The position numbers and the translations under genes were made by a program. This document shows positions 17,429 through 26,252 of a DNA stretch of 60,992 nt, piece by piece. The notes under the pieces are model-generated. The model was not told the DNA's origin. It ran no database searches and was given only the letters and a program-made list of their open reading frames with translations. The stretch spans positions 1 to 60,992 of the forward strand of contig NZ_JASHJX010000024.1 in NCBI RefSeq assembly GCF_030732985.1, in the 5' to 3' direction. The stretch is from Nioella sp. MMSF_3534 (GTDB lineage Bacteria; Pseudomonadota; Alphaproteobacteria; Rhodobacterales; Rhodobacteraceae). The stretch's first letter is position 1. The number at the start of each line of letters is the position of its first letter.

Positions 17429-18160
17429 ATGGATTGGCGCGACGAGGGCGTTCTTCTGGCGGTGCGCAAGCATGGCGAGAGCGCCGCGATCATCGAGGTT
17501 TTCACCCCGTCCCGTGGGCGGCATGCGGGCGTTGTGCGCGGGGGCGCAGGGCGTCGGATGGCGCCCGTTCTGCAACCCGGCGCGCAATTGGACGTGGCCT
17601 GGCGGGCGCGGCTGGAAGATCATCTGGGGGCCTATACGGTCGAACCCTTGCAAGGGCGGGCGGCCGAGGTCATGGGCGACCCGCTGGCCTTGGCGGGGCT
17701 GACCGCCGTTTGCAGCCTGCTGACCTTCTGCCTGCCGGAGCGGGAACCGCACCCGGAGCTATACGCCAGGTCCATCGCCCTGCTGGACGCGCTTGGTGCC
17801 GCGCAATGGGGCTATGCCTATCTCAGGTGGGAACTGGCACTGCTCGATGAGATGGGGTTTGGGCTCGACCTCAGCGCTTGCGCGGTCACCGGAAAGAATG
17901 ACGATCTCGCCTATATCTCGCCGCGCACCGGCCGGGCCGTGACCCGGACGGGGGCGGGGGATTGGGCCGACCGGCTGTTGCCCTTGCCCGCCAGCCTGTT
18001 GGGGCGTTCGGATGCGGGGGCGGAGGATGTCCTGAGTGGTCTGTCCGTCACCGGGCATTTCCTGTCCGGGCATCTGGCCAGGGCGCTTGGCGAAAAGCCG
18101 CTGCCTGCCGCGCGGCAACGGTTTGTGGACCGGCTGGCGCGGGGTCAGACGCGGCCCTGA
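17429..18160 (+). CDS. recO: DNA repair protein RecO
   Basis: A 243-aa RecO: N-terminal OB fold ([26 protein letters not shown]...[10 protein letters not shown]), helical middle, and a C-terminal part in which Cys codons of the usual zinc site are mostly missing. RecO anneals ssDNA and loads RecA with RecR. ATG at 17429 gives the standard N-terminus. Its 3' end overlaps the convergent SDR gene by 16 nt. Confidence 0.92.
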   Translation: MDWRDEGVLLAVRKHGESAAIIEVFTPSRGRHAGVVRGGAGRRMAPVLQPGAQLDVAWRARLEDHLGAYTVEPLQGRAAEVMGDPLALAGLTAVCSLLTFCLPEREPHPELYARSIALLDALGAAQWGYAYLRWELALLDEMGFGLDLSACAVTGKNDDLAYISPRTGRAVTRTGAGDWADRLLPLPASLLGRSDAGAEDVLSGLSVTGHFLSGHLARALGEKPLPAARQRFVDRLARGQTRP

Positions 18161-19167
18161 TCCAAAAGCCATTGGGCGGTGTCAGACAGGCTGTCGCGGG
18201 GATCGCGGAAAGTCATGTCCAACATGTCCCGCGCGCGGCTGGCATCGACATCGGTGCGGACCCCGAGTGCAGGCACGATCGACCGGATCGCCGGGTCGAA
18301 CAGTCCGAGGACACGGACGACGACATTCGGAGCGCGGCGGGTCACGATCTTTCGGTCCGGGAACGCGCGGGCCAGATGCTCGGCCATTTCCGTGAACCAG
18401 AGGAAATCGGCAACCCCGATCAGCCGCTGCCCGATGGTTTCGTCGCGCTGCAAGGCGCGCAGATGCATTTCGGCGATGTCGCCCACATCGACCGTGGTGA
18501 AGCCGAAATACGGCAGCATCGGATCCCGCGCCGCCAGGAGGCGCTCGATCACGGCCAGCGAGGTTCCGTAATGGCCGTCAAGCGGTGCGCCGACCACGAA
18601 GCCCGGATTGATGGTGGTCAGCCCGATTCCGGGCGCGTCAGAGGCCACCATGTCCCACGCGGCTTTTTCGGCGAGCGTCTTGGAAACGGAATAGGGCGTG
18701 ATGCCCGGATAGGTGGGATCGGACCAGTCGCGCTCGTCATAGGTGGCGCGGTCCGGCGGCAGGTCGCAGCCCGACACCGCCGCGACCGAGGAGGTCAGGA
18801 TCACCCGCGTCACACCTGCATCGCGCGCGGCACGGATCGCCCGCCGCGCGCCTTCGACCGCCGGGGCGATCAGCTCTTGCGGGTCTTTGGGCTGGACCAT
18901 GGGAAAGGGCGAGGCCGTGTGCAGGACGGCGTCGGTCCCGGTGGCCGCCTCGGTCCAGCCATCGTCGTGTAAAAGGTCGAGCGTGACGGTGGAAAGATGG
19001 GTATCGGCCTGACCATCGGGCAGATGGGCGGCAAGCGCGTCGCGCAGGGCCTGCGCCTTGGCGGCATCCCGGACGGAGCCGCGCACATGATACCCGGCGC
19101 GCAACAGGCGCAGGACGATGTGCTTGGCAATATAGCCCGATGCGCCGGTGACCAGAACTGTAGGCAT
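18145..19167 (-). CDS. NAD-dependent epimerase/dihydroflavonol-reductase-like SDR
   Basis: A 340-aa extended short-chain dehydrogenase: [19 protein letters not shown] (GxxGxxG cofactor site, residues 7-13), an Arg after the second strand suggesting NADPH, and YSVSK as the YxxxK catalytic pair, in the style of dihydroflavonol 4-reductase/cinnamoyl-CoA reductase-like enzymes. Likely reduces an aldehyde or ketone; substrate unknown. The start is the ATG reading MPTVLVTG. Confidence 0.85.
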   Translation of the reverse strand: MPTVLVTGASGYIAKHIVLRLLRAGYHVRGSVRDAAKAQALRDALAAHLPDGQADTHLSTVTLDLLHDDGWTEAATGTDAVLHTASPFPMVQPKDPQELIAPAVEGARRAIRAARDAGVTRVILTSSVAAVSGCDLPPDRATYDERDWSDPTYPGITPYSVSKTLAEKAAWDMVASDAPGIGLTTINPGFVVGAPLDGHYGTSLAVIERLLAARDPMLPYFGFTTVDVGDIAEMHLRALQRDETIGQRLIGVADFLWFTEMAEHLARAFPDRKIVTRRAPNVVVRVLGLFDPAIRSIVPALGVRTDVDASRARDMLDMTFRDPRDSLSDTAQWLLDQGRV

Positions 19168-19225
19168 GTGGATTCCTTTTCGATTTGGCCCCGGCTTCGG
19201 AGCGGTCCAGGTCAAGGCCGTGTCT

Positions 19226-19621
19226 TCAATCCGGTGAGATCAAGCGAAATTCCAGCGTGTCGTCTGAGTCGTTGGACAGGATCAGAACGGGGCCCGACAC
19301 TTCTGCCAGGGTCATGCCAGACAGCGCCGCAAGGAACCTCTGCTCGGCTGCCAGGTCGGGGCAAATGGCGCGGGTGCTGGCCAACGGGCCGGGTTCGAAC
19401 CAGGGGTAGGGGGCTGTCTGCGGGGCCGAATAGCGGTTGCACGGTCCATGGCCCGAGATCCGACCGCGCGCCGTCAGGTCGAGCGTGATCCGCACCGCCT
19501 CGTCCGTCTCCAGTTCCCAGATCCCGGCTGCGTAGCCGGTCACGCTCTCATCCCTCAGGCAACCCGCAAGGGTCAGTAAAAAGAAAAGCAGCGGCAAGGG
19601 TTTGCGCAGGACGGGGTTCAT
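19226..19621 (-). CDS. META-domain-like lipoprotein
   Basis: A 131-aa protein with a lipoprotein signal (LTLAGC, Cys21) and a single small domain: IWELETDEAVRITLDLTARGRISGHGPCNRYSA in outline, which resembles the HslJ/META fold with its GxGpCNxY core, then ICPDLAAEQRFLAALSG. META proteins are envelope proteins linked to stress or antibiotic tolerance in other bacteria. The ATG at 19621 is chosen because it begins the signal peptide. Confidence 0.65.
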   Translation of the reverse strand: MNPVLRKPLPLLFFLLTLAGCLRDESVTGYAAGIWELETDEAVRITLDLTARGRISGHGPCNRYSAPQTAPYPWFEPGPLASTRAICPDLAAEQRFLAALSGMTLAEVSGPVLILSNDSDDTLEFRLISPD

Positions 19622-19708
19622 GCGATCGGGGCTTTCGGCAGGTCCTCGCCAGATTGACAGGGGTTTGCGCCAGATCAAGACAGGATTTCGTGAGCCTGAT
19701 AGTCTTTG

Positions 19709-19734
19709 TTGGGCATTCGATAGGCAATGCCTAA
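19709..19734. promoter_or_regulatory. Inverted repeat before the 19754 lipoprotein gene
   Basis: TTGGGCATT at 19709-19717 and AATGCCTAA at 19726-19734: 9-bp arms with one mismatch and an 8-nt centre, ending 19 bp before the ATG. Could be an operator or a 5'-leader hairpin. Confidence 0.35.
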
Positions 19735-19753
19735 CCTGGGAAGGAGATTTCTC

Positions 19754-20017
19754 ATGCGGAAGTATTTGACCATTACCGCGGTTGTTGCGCTGCTGGCTGG
19801 TGCTGCCTGCACCCCCGAAGAACAGATTTACGGCGGCGCGGCGCTTGGCGCGCTTGGTGGTTTCGCCATGGCGGAACTGCTGGACGCGAATACCGGCTGG
19901 ACCGTCGGTCTTTCTCTGGCAGGTGCTGCCATTGGCGCGGAAGTTGCCCGCAACAACCAGACCGGCCAATGCGCCTACAAACGGGCCGATGGCCGGGTGG
20001 ACGTGCGCCCCTGCTGA
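19754..20017 (+). CDS. Small glycine-zipper lipoprotein
   Basis: An 87-aa outer-envelope lipoprotein: signal peptide with lipobox LAGAAC (Cys18), then GGAALGALGGFAMAELL and AGAAIGAEVA, a glycine-zipper pattern as in entericidin/17-kDa antigen-type proteins, ending in a Cys-containing tail (TGQCAYKRADGR...C). The ATG at 19754 has AAGGAGA upstream. It has its own terminator, so it is probably monocistronic. Confidence 0.65.
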   Translation: MRKYLTITAVVALLAGAACTPEEQIYGGAALGALGGFAMAELLDANTGWTVGLSLAGAAIGAEVARNNQTGQCAYKRADGRVDVRPC

Positions 20018-20038
20018 CCGGCAGACTGAAAACAGAAT

Positions 20039-20071
20039 CCGGCGCAGCCCCTGCTAAAGGGACTGCGCCGG
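20039..20071 (+). terminator. Hairpin terminator after the small lipoprotein
   Basis: A 9-bp perfect stem (CCGGCGCAG 20039-20047 with CTGCGCCGG 20063-20071), whose loop can form a further CCCT/AGGG pairing, followed by a T-rich stretch (GTTGCGTTT). Confidence 0.6.
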
Positions 20072-20097
20072 GTTGCGTTTCGGCCTCGGTGTCGCGG

Positions 20098-20111
20098 TTG
20101 ACTTGGGTCAA
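20098..20111. promoter_or_regulatory. FNR/FnrL-type box TTGAC-TTGG-GTCAA
   Basis: A perfect palindrome of the FNR/CRP-family form TTGAY-N4-RTCAA, 61 bp upstream of the start of the TDT-family transporter gene. In Rhodobacteraceae such sites are bound by FnrL (oxygen) or Dnr/NnrR (NO). Confidence 0.6.
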
Positions 20112-20171
20112 GGCCTGCGCCATGGCTCCGATGTAATTGACACAGGCAACATTGCCCGCAGGAGCCCGCCC

Positions 20172-21143
20172 ATGTCCGATGCCACCGCACCCTCTGCCAC
20201 CCGGCTGGAGCATTTCCACGTCACCTTCTTCGCCATCGTCATGGGACTGTCCGGTCTGGCATTGGCGCTGCATGCGGCGGAAACGGCTTACGGGCTGTCC
20301 TCGCTGGCCTCTGACATCGCCTATTTCGGGACCATCGCGGTGTTCGTGATCATCGCCATGTTCTACGCGGCCAAGGCGATGCGGCACGGCGGGGCGGTGC
20401 GGGCGGAATGGAATCACCCGGTAAAGCTGGCCTTTTTCCCGGCGATCTCGATCTCTCTGCTGCTGCTGGCAACCGCGTCCCTCAGCCGGTCGGAGGCGCT
20501 GGCGCAAGCGCTGTGGCTCGCTGGCGCGGCCTTGCAGGCGGTGCTGACGCTGGCGGTTGTGTCCGGCTGGATCGGCACGCGATCCTTCATGCATGGGCAA
20601 TTGTCGCCGGCGTGGTTCATCCCTGCCGTGGGCAATGTGATCGTGCCGATTGCAGGGGTGCAACTGGGCTATGTGCACCTCAGCTGGTACTTCATGTCGG
20701 TCGGGCTGATCTTCTGGATCGTGCTGCTGACGCTGGTGATCAACCGGCTGGTGTTCCACGATCCGCTGCCGGGCCGGTTGCAGCCGACGCTGGTGATCCT
20801 GATTGCCCCGCCCGCCGTGGCCTTCGTGGCCTGGGTGCGGCTGACGGGTGATGCCGGGCCTTTCGGGCTGATCCTGCTCAATGCGGCCTATTTCTTTACC
20901 CTGCTGGTTGCCATGCAGCTGCCCCGTATCATCCGCCTGCCTTTCGCCTTGTCCTTCTGGGCGCTGAGCTTCCCCTTTGCCGCCGTCACCATCGCCAGTT
21001 TCGTCTATGCGGGCGCGGCAGGGTCTGCGGCGCATAAGACCATCGGAACCGTGCTGCTGGTGGTGCTGGTGGTGATCATCGCCGGGCTGGTCTTGCGCAC
21101 GATCAGGGCGATCACGGCGGGCGAAATCTGTCAGCCGGAGTGA
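20172..21143 (+). CDS. SLAC1/TehA (TDT) family anion channel or transporter
   Basis: A 323-aa membrane protein with about ten hydrophobic helices and the TDT/SLAC1 pattern: LEHFHVTFFAIVMGLSGLALAL at the N-terminus, WNHPVKLAFFPAISISLLLLA in the second repeat, and PAWFIPAVGNVIVPIAGVQLG, a typical mid-protein motif. Members move tellurite, malate or small anions. The ATG at 20172 has AGGAG upstream. The FNR-type box before it suggests induction at low oxygen or by NO. Confidence 0.82.
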   Translation: MSDATAPSATRLEHFHVTFFAIVMGLSGLALALHAAETAYGLSSLASDIAYFGTIAVFVIIAMFYAAKAMRHGGAVRAEWNHPVKLAFFPAISISLLLLATASLSRSEALAQALWLAGAALQAVLTLAVVSGWIGTRSFMHGQLSPAWFIPAVGNVIVPIAGVQLGYVHLSWYFMSVGLIFWIVLLTLVINRLVFHDPLPGRLQPTLVILIAPPAVAFVAWVRLTGDAGPFGLILLNAAYFFTLLVAMQLPRIIRLPFALSFWALSFPFAAVTIASFVYAGAAGSAAHKTIGTVLLVVLVVIIAGLVLRTIRAITAGEICQPE

Positions 21144-21158
21144 CGCCCTGAAAAGAAA

Positions 21159-21186
21159 ACGGCCCGCCGGGTGAGGGGCGGGCCGT
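21159..21186. terminator. Bidirectional rho-independent terminator
   Basis: A 10-bp perfect stem (ACGGCCCGCC 21159-21168 with GGCGGGCCGT 21177-21186) between two convergent genes. On the plus strand CTTT follows; on the minus strand TTTTCTTTT follows. Confidence 0.8.
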
Positions 21187-21208
21187 CTTTGAGCCAATCG
21201 GGTGAGGA

Positions 21209-22900
21209 TCAGCCCAGAAGCCTGCGGGCGATCACCTGCGCCTGAATTTCGGCAGCCCCCTCGAAGATATTGAGGATACGCGCGTCGCAGAGGATGCGGG
21301 AAATCTTGTATTCCAGCGCAAAGCCGTTGCCGCCATGGATTTGTAGCCCGTTATCCGCCGCCGCCCATGCCACGCGGGCGCCGAGCAGCTTGGCCATCCC
21401 GGCCTCCAGGTCACAACGCTTGTCGTGGTCCTTCTGCCAGGCGGAATAATAGGTCAGTTGCCGGGCGATCATGATCTCCACCGCCATCATGGCCAGCTTG
21501 CCGGAGACGCGGGGAAACTCGATCAGCGACTTCCCGAACTGCTTGCGGTCCTGCGCATACTGCATCGCCACATCGAGCGCGGCCTGAGCGACGCCAATGG
21601 CGCGGGCGGCGGTCTGGATGCGGGCGGACTCAAACGTCTGCATGAGCTGCTTGAAGCCCTGCCCGGTCTGGCCACCCAGAAGGTTTTCTTCCTTCACCTT
21701 GAAGCCGTCGAAGCCAAGCTCGTATTCCTTCATGCCGCGATAGCCGAGCACTTCGATCTCGCCCCCTGTCATGCCCTCGGTCGGGAAGGGGTTTTCGTCT
21801 GTGCCGGGGGTCTTTTCGGCGAGGAACATGGAGAGGCCCCGGTGGTCCGTGGTGTCGGGGTCGGTGCGGGCCAGAAGCGTCATCACATGGGTGCGCGCGG
21901 CGTGGGTGATCCAGGTCTTGTTGCCGGTGATTTCCCAGCCTTCGTCGGTCTTGACCGCGCGGGTGCGCAAGGACCCGAGATCGGACCCGGTATTGGGTTC
22001 GGTAAACACCGCCGTGGGCAGAATCTCCCCGCTGGCGATCTTGGGAAGCCATTGATTTTTCTGCTCTTCCGTGCCGCCACAGATGATGAGTTCCGCCGCG
22101 ATTTCGGACCGTGTCCCGAGCGAGCCGACCCCGATATAGCCGCGGCTGAGTTCCTCGGAGACCACGACCATGGAGGCTTTGGAGAGGCCGAAACCGCCGT
22201 ATTCCTCGGGGATGGTCAGGCCGAATACGCCCATCTCTGCCAGCTCCTCGATGATTTCCATCGGGATGAGTTCATCCTTGAGGTGCCAGTCATGGGCATT
22301 GGGTTCAACGCGTTCGCGGGCGTAGCGGGAAAACTGGTCGCGGATCATTTCCAGTTCATCGTCGAGACCGGTCGTGCCAACCGTGTCCGAACCCGCAATT
22401 TCCTGCATGATTTCAACGAGTTTCGTGCGTGCGGCCTGGGTGTTGCCGGACTGGGTCAGGGTCATGATCTCGGGCGTCATCAGGGCGCGCTGGTCGTCCT
22501 GGGTGAGGCCGATATCTTGCGGTCGCAGCATTTCGCCCTGGCTCATCGGGATGCCGCCATAGATCTGCCAGAGATATTCGCCGAATGCGATCTGATGCAG
22601 CAGCGCCTCGGTCTCTCCGAATGTGCCGTCAGCGGTGAGCCGCTCGGCCCAGGCCTGCATCTGGCGCAGCGCCTCCACATAGGTGGCGAGCCAGGCCAGA
22701 CCATGGGCAGCAACCTGATTTTCCTCAAGTTTTCTGCCAGAGACACGCCCGTCTTGACTGACCTTCCCGCGCAGTCTGGTGGTCGCGACATCCAGCAGGG
22801 TTTCGACCGGCGCGATGGCGGCAGCAGTCAGGGTGAGCAGGTCGGGCAGCAGGATGGCCTCGGGCGAATCTGTGGGCATGGGCGCTCCGTCATGCGGCAT
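21209..22900 (-). CDS. Acyl-CoA dehydrogenase with N-terminal extension
   Basis: A 563-aa FAD-dependent dehydrogenase. After an N-terminal helical extension of about 170 residues comes the ACAD core: YGGFGLSKASMVVVSEELSRG in outline, TEPNTGSDLGSL (FAD/substrate), WITHAARTHVMTLLART, and a C-terminal IHGGNGFALEY/GAAEIQAQVIARRLLG. Oxidises an acyl-CoA at the alpha-beta bond, feeding electrons to ETF. ATG at 22900 is preferred: GGAGA lies 7 nt upstream; upstream and downstream in-frame starts exist. Confidence 0.9.
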   Translation of the reverse strand: MPHDGAPMPTDSPEAILLPDLLTLTAAAIAPVETLLDVATTRLRGKVSQDGRVSGRKLEENQVAAHGLAWLATYVEALRQMQAWAERLTADGTFGETEALLHQIAFGEYLWQIYGGIPMSQGEMLRPQDIGLTQDDQRALMTPEIMTLTQSGNTQAARTKLVEIMQEIAGSDTVGTTGLDDELEMIRDQFSRYARERVEPNAHDWHLKDELIPMEIIEELAEMGVFGLTIPEEYGGFGLSKASMVVVSEELSRGYIGVGSLGTRSEIAAELIICGGTEEQKNQWLPKIASGEILPTAVFTEPNTGSDLGSLRTRAVKTDEGWEITGNKTWITHAARTHVMTLLARTDPDTTDHRGLSMFLAEKTPGTDENPFPTEGMTGGEIEVLGYRGMKEYELGFDGFKVKEENLLGGQTGQGFKQLMQTFESARIQTAARAIGVAQAALDVAMQYAQDRKQFGKSLIEFPRVSGKLAMMAVEIMIARQLTYYSAWQKDHDKRCDLEAGMAKLLGARVAWAAADNGLQIHGGNGFALEYKISRILCDARILNIFEGAAEIQAQVIARRLLG

Positions 22901-23350
22901 GGAATCTCTCCGGTCGTTTTGCTGCAAGGGTGATATTCATTTTGCAGGTGCAGCGCAAGAATAATTCGTGTGGGAATAATTTCTGGACAATTTATGTCGC
23001 AAGCCTAGGGCCCGATCCGGGGGCGCCATGCGTACACCCCCTGTACACCCCCCGTACACCCCCCGTGCATACGGAAAACGGTTTCGCCGCCTGCCGGCGT
23101 CGACCGGGAAGCGGCCCTCGTCAAGCCCTTGCGGGGCCCTCCTCGGGCCGCGTTGCCACGAACGGGTTGCGGGCGCGGTGCATCAGAGCCGATCCGGGCG
23201 CAGGTGGCACCGGTGGTCTGCCTCCGGCGGGAGTATTTTCGCAAGGAGAAGCCATGGTCGCGGAAAGCGGGTGTGCGTGTGGCGCTGGACGCGGCGGGGC
23301 TGCGTGCTAGGTCTTTGCAGAGGAGTGGGACAACCGGCGGGAGGCCGACC
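22901..23350. other. 450-bp gene-free stretch with promoter and repeat copy 3
   Basis: Between divergent genes. The first 100 bp is AT-rich (AATAATT repeated around 22960-22980) and probably holds the acyl-CoA dehydrogenase promoter. Next comes repeat copy 3 (23023-23151), then GC-rich sequence with CTCCGGCGGGAGTATTTTCGC around 23222, a motif echoed after copy 4. No convincing ORF was found. Confidence 0.6.
23023..23151. repeat. Dispersed repeat copy 3, with GTACACCCC tandem units
   Basis: Aligned to copy 4 (56215-56350) over its whole length. It begins with GCCATGC, has three 11-12-nt units built on GTACACCCC, then GTGCATAC, then GGTTTCGCCGCCTGCCGGCG and the arms GCGGCCC (23111-23117) and GGGCCGC (23145-23151). 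Its interior is about 7 bp shorter than that of copy 4. Confidence 0.8.
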
Positions 23351-23764
23351 ATGCGCATGTTCCTTATCACCGTGATGTTCATGCTGATGCCCCTTGGCGC
23401 GGCGGCGCAGGAGCGGCTGCCCGCGAACCCGGAGATCGAGAGCACCATCCAGAGCCAGCTGGATGCGTTTTCAACCGGCAACGTCTTTACCGCCTGGACC
23501 TTTGCCAGCCCGACGATTCAGCAGATGTTCCAGCACCCCATGTATTTCGGCGCGATGGTGGAACGCGGCTATCCGATGGTCTGGCAGCCGGGGGAAACGA
23601 CCTTCCTGGGATTGCGGGAGGAGGGCGACAGGCTGGTCCAGCGGGTGCAGATTCTGGACCCGGCCGGAGGCGCGCATGTTCTGGACTACGAGATGGTGCA
23701 GATCGACGGGCGCTGGCGCATCGCGGGTGTGACCGTGCTGCGCGGGCAGTATCTGGGTGCCTGA
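23351..23764 (+). CDS. DUF4864 secreted protein
   Basis: A 137-aa protein with a Sec signal peptide (residues 1-19, cleavage near AAAQ) and a SnoaL/NTF2-like DUF4864 domain: IESTIQSQLDAFSTGNVFTAWTFASP in outline, then MVERGYPMVW and YEMVQIDGRWRIAGVTVLR. Function unknown. ATG at 23351 is preceded by GGGAGG. A longer open frame upstream runs through the intergenic repeat and is rejected. Confidence 0.8.
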   Translation: MRMFLITVMFMLMPLGAAAQERLPANPEIESTIQSQLDAFSTGNVFTAWTFASPTIQQMFQHPMYFGAMVERGYPMVWQPGETTFLGLREEGDRLVQRVQILDPAGGAHVLDYEMVQIDGRWRIAGVTVLRGQYLGA

Positions 23765-23778
23765 AACCTGCCGCAAGA

Positions 23779-23793
23779 TTAACCGCATTTTAA
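23779..23793. promoter_or_regulatory. CtrA box TTAA-N7-TTAA
   Basis: TTAACCGCATTTTAA matches the full CtrA consensus TTAA-N7-TTAA with the preferred CC after the first half and again after the second. It lies 15 bp past the DUF4864 stop and about 160 bp before the start of the beta-helix protein. Confidence 0.6.
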
Positions 23794-23950
23794 CCCTGGC
23801 CCTGTAAGTCTGGGCATCAACCGGGCCTGAAGGAGCGCCCGGCGCTTCTCTCTGAATATCGTGAACAATCGAGACATCCCTCGGGCCAGACACCGCCCGC
23901 AGGGGTCGAAGGCGTGGGTTCTGCCCATGCATGCGCAAAAGGGGTTTGAC

Positions 23951-26248
23951 ATGAACCAAGTGATCACCGACGGGCTGAACCTGATGCCGCCGGCATTTTC
24001 CGAGGGGCTCTCTGTCTGGAGCCGGGAGGACGGCACACCCGGCACCGATACCTGGGCCACATCCGGCTTTGGCGTGCTGGTGCCGGCGGATCAGGATTTC
24101 GGCACCTGTCTGGAGATCCTGAAGACCGAAACGACCACGCGCATCCGCTACATGGCGGAAACGCCGATACTGCCGGGGCTCTATCTGCGCATATCGGCAC
24201 GGGTGAAGTCGCTGTCGGGTGCCATCCCGTCCGTGCGGATCGCGGGGTGGGCCGGGCAGGCCAACAACGCCCATGTCGCGGGGGTGACGGAGGTCGGGCC
24301 GACAACGGCGATGACCGCCTATGGTGAGGTGGTGACCGTCTCTGCGATTGTCGGCATCGGGGATCGCGGCGGCGTCGACATGGCCTGGGGCGAGGATGCC
24401 GCCTATGGGCATTTCGGGCTGGACCTGACCGGCGGCAACGGGGGCACCATCCGAATCGAGTCGGTCAAGATCGAGGATGTGACCCACGTCTTCCTGCGCA
24501 AGATGATGGACTGGGTGGATGTGAAGGATTTCGGCGCGGCGGGCGATGGCGTGACCGATGACACCGGAGCCTTTGCCGCCGCCGATACAGCTGCGGCCGG
24601 GCGCGAGTTGTTGGTCAGCGAGGGCACCTATCGGATCGCGTCGAACCTGACGCTGCAATCGCCGGTGCGCTTTCAGGGCCAGTTGGACATGCCCGACAGC
24701 GCCCGGCTGGTGCTGGCCGGCAGTTTCAACCTGCCTGCCTATGCGGATGCGTTCGGGGGCGACGAGTTGCAGGGGTTCAAGAAGGCCTTTCAGGCGATGC
24801 TGAACCATGGCGACCACGAAAGCCTGGACATGATGGGGCGCCGGGTGCAGCTGGACGGGCCGATCGACATGGCCGCCGTTGTGGGCAACAAGGTGAGCTA
24901 TGCCAACAGGCGGGTGATCCGCAACGGGCAGTTCAGCTGCCTGCCGAGCGCCAACTGGGATGACGAGGTGCACACCGCAACGGGCACCTGGACCGTGGCC
25001 AACCCTGACCGGCTGGACAATGTGACCAATGCGGGGTCGATCCCCATTGGCGCGCTGGTGACGGCTGCGCAGGGCGTGGGGCGCGAGATCTATGTGCGTG
25101 ACGTGAATGCCGCCAACAACCAGGTGTTCCTGTCTTCGCCTCTGGGCGTGCCGCCATCGAGCCAGACCTATACCTTCACCCGGTTCCAATACATCATGGA
25201 TTTCGTGGGGTTCGAGAACCTGCAACGCTTCGTGCTGGAGGACGTCGAGTTCCTGTGTGCCGGGGCGGCCAGTGGCATCATGCTGCCGCGTGGCGGGCTG
25301 ATCTTCCATGTGAAGGACTGTTTCTTCACCGGCCCCAAGGATCGCGGGATTACCTCTTGCGACCAGGGTTGCGCGGGGATGCTGATCGACCGCTGTCAGT
25401 TCCTGTCGAACGAGCAGGTGTTGCGGGTGCAGGACCGAACGACCATTGCCTTCAACACCAATGCCAACGACACCAAGATCCGCGACAACCGGGCGGTGAA
25501 GTTCCGCCATTTCGGAGTGTTCGGCGGTAATGGCAACCTGATCACCGGAAATCACTGGTTCCAGGGGGATAACGAGCCCGATGGCCAGATCAGTGCCGGG
25601 ATCGTGCTGACCAATACCAACGTCAAGACCACGATCATCGGCAACTACGTGGACAACAGCTATATCGAATGGGCCAATGAGCATGATCCGGCGCCGGAAC
25701 TGTCGGGGGAGTTTTCCTTTGGCGGCCTGACGATCAACGGCAATATCTTCACCGCGAACGGGATTGCCAGCTGGTCGAACTTCATCCTGATCCGGCCGCA
25801 CGGGCCGGGGCATTACATCAACGGACTGTCGATCTGTGACAACGTGTTCAAGCACCTCAATGGCGGGGCGCTGGATTCGGTCGATGACGTGGACGACTCG
25901 ATTGCGCCGCTCGATGGCAGCCGGACCGCGAATTTCCTGATGACGGGCAATGTCTATCACGGGATCACCAAGAATTCGCAAAACCCGGTGACGGTGAAGG
26001 TGACGGAAAACAGCGATCTCGACGTGTGGGAAATCGACCTGCGCGACTGGCTGCCGTTCGAGACCGAGGCGCGCGTGGCGGTGGCGGTGATGCCCGAGGG
26101 CGCGGTGCGGTCGGTGTCGAACGTGGCCGTTTACACGATGCCCTATGCCACGACGCGGCATGGGGTCGGGCGCGGGTCGGTGCGGCTGAACTGGTCGCAG
26201 CCGGTGCATGGCTCGGTCCAGCTGACCGCGCGCTGCGATACGGTCTGA
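23951..26248 (+). CDS. Pectate-lyase-superfamily beta-helix protein, candidate GTA head spike
   Basis: A 765-aa protein with no signal peptide. Residues about 1-190 form a beta-rich N-terminal domain. The pectate-lyase-3/GH28-related entry motif DVKDFGAAGDGVTDDTGAF starts near residue 193. A long right-handed beta-helix follows (repeated N-x-F/I/V turns: DNRAVKF, GNHWF, GNYVDN, NGNIF, CDNVF, TGNVY), then a beta-rich C-terminal domain. In R. capsulatus the gene-transfer-agent head spikes (GhsA/GhsB) are encoded away from the main cluster and depend on CtrA; the absent signal peptide and the CtrA box here fit that role. This is inference. A polysaccharide-binding or degrading tailspike from another source is the alternative. 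Confidence 0.7.
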   Translation: MNQVITDGLNLMPPAFSEGLSVWSREDGTPGTDTWATSGFGVLVPADQDFGTCLEILKTETTTRIRYMAETPILPGLYLRISARVKSLSGAIPSVRIAGWAGQANNAHVAGVTEVGPTTAMTAYGEVVTVSAIVGIGDRGGVDMAWGEDAAYGHFGLDLTGGNGGTIRIESVKIEDVTHVFLRKMMDWVDVKDFGAAGDGVTDDTGAFAAADTAAAGRELLVSEGTYRIASNLTLQSPVRFQGQLDMPDSARLVLAGSFNLPAYADAFGGDELQGFKKAFQAMLNHGDHESLDMMGRRVQLDGPIDMAAVVGNKVSYANRRVIRNGQFSCLPSANWDDEVHTATGTWTVANPDRLDNVTNAGSIPIGALVTAAQGVGREIYVRDVNAANNQVFLSSPLGVPPSSQTYTFTRFQYIMDFVGFENLQRFVLEDVEFLCAGAASGIMLPRGGLIFHVKDCFFTGPKDRGITSCDQGCAGMLIDRCQFLSNEQVLRVQDRTTIAFNTNANDTKIRDNRAVKFRHFGVFGGNGNLITGNHWFQGDNEPDGQISAGIVLTNTNVKTTIIGNYVDNSYIEWANEHDPAPELSGEFSFGGLTINGNIFTANGIASWSNFILIRPHGPGHYINGLSICDNVFKHLNGGALDSVDDVDDSIAPLDGSRTANFLMTGNVYHGITKNSQNPVTVKVTENSDLDVWEIDLRDWLPFETEARVAVAVMPEGAVRSVSNVAVYTMPYATTRHGVGRGSVRLNWSQPVHGSVQLTARCDTV

Positions 26249-26252
26249 CGGC

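Noticed and set aside
17648-17659. CCCTTGCAAGGG palindrome within recO
   Set aside because: Only 12 bp, in coding sequence, and lacking the full 20-bp symmetry of the intergenic family; probably chance.
23129-23350. N-terminal extension of the DUF4864 gene
   Set aside because: It runs through the dispersed repeat and lacks protein-like composition; the ATG at 23351 has a good ribosome-binding site and begins a signal peptide.
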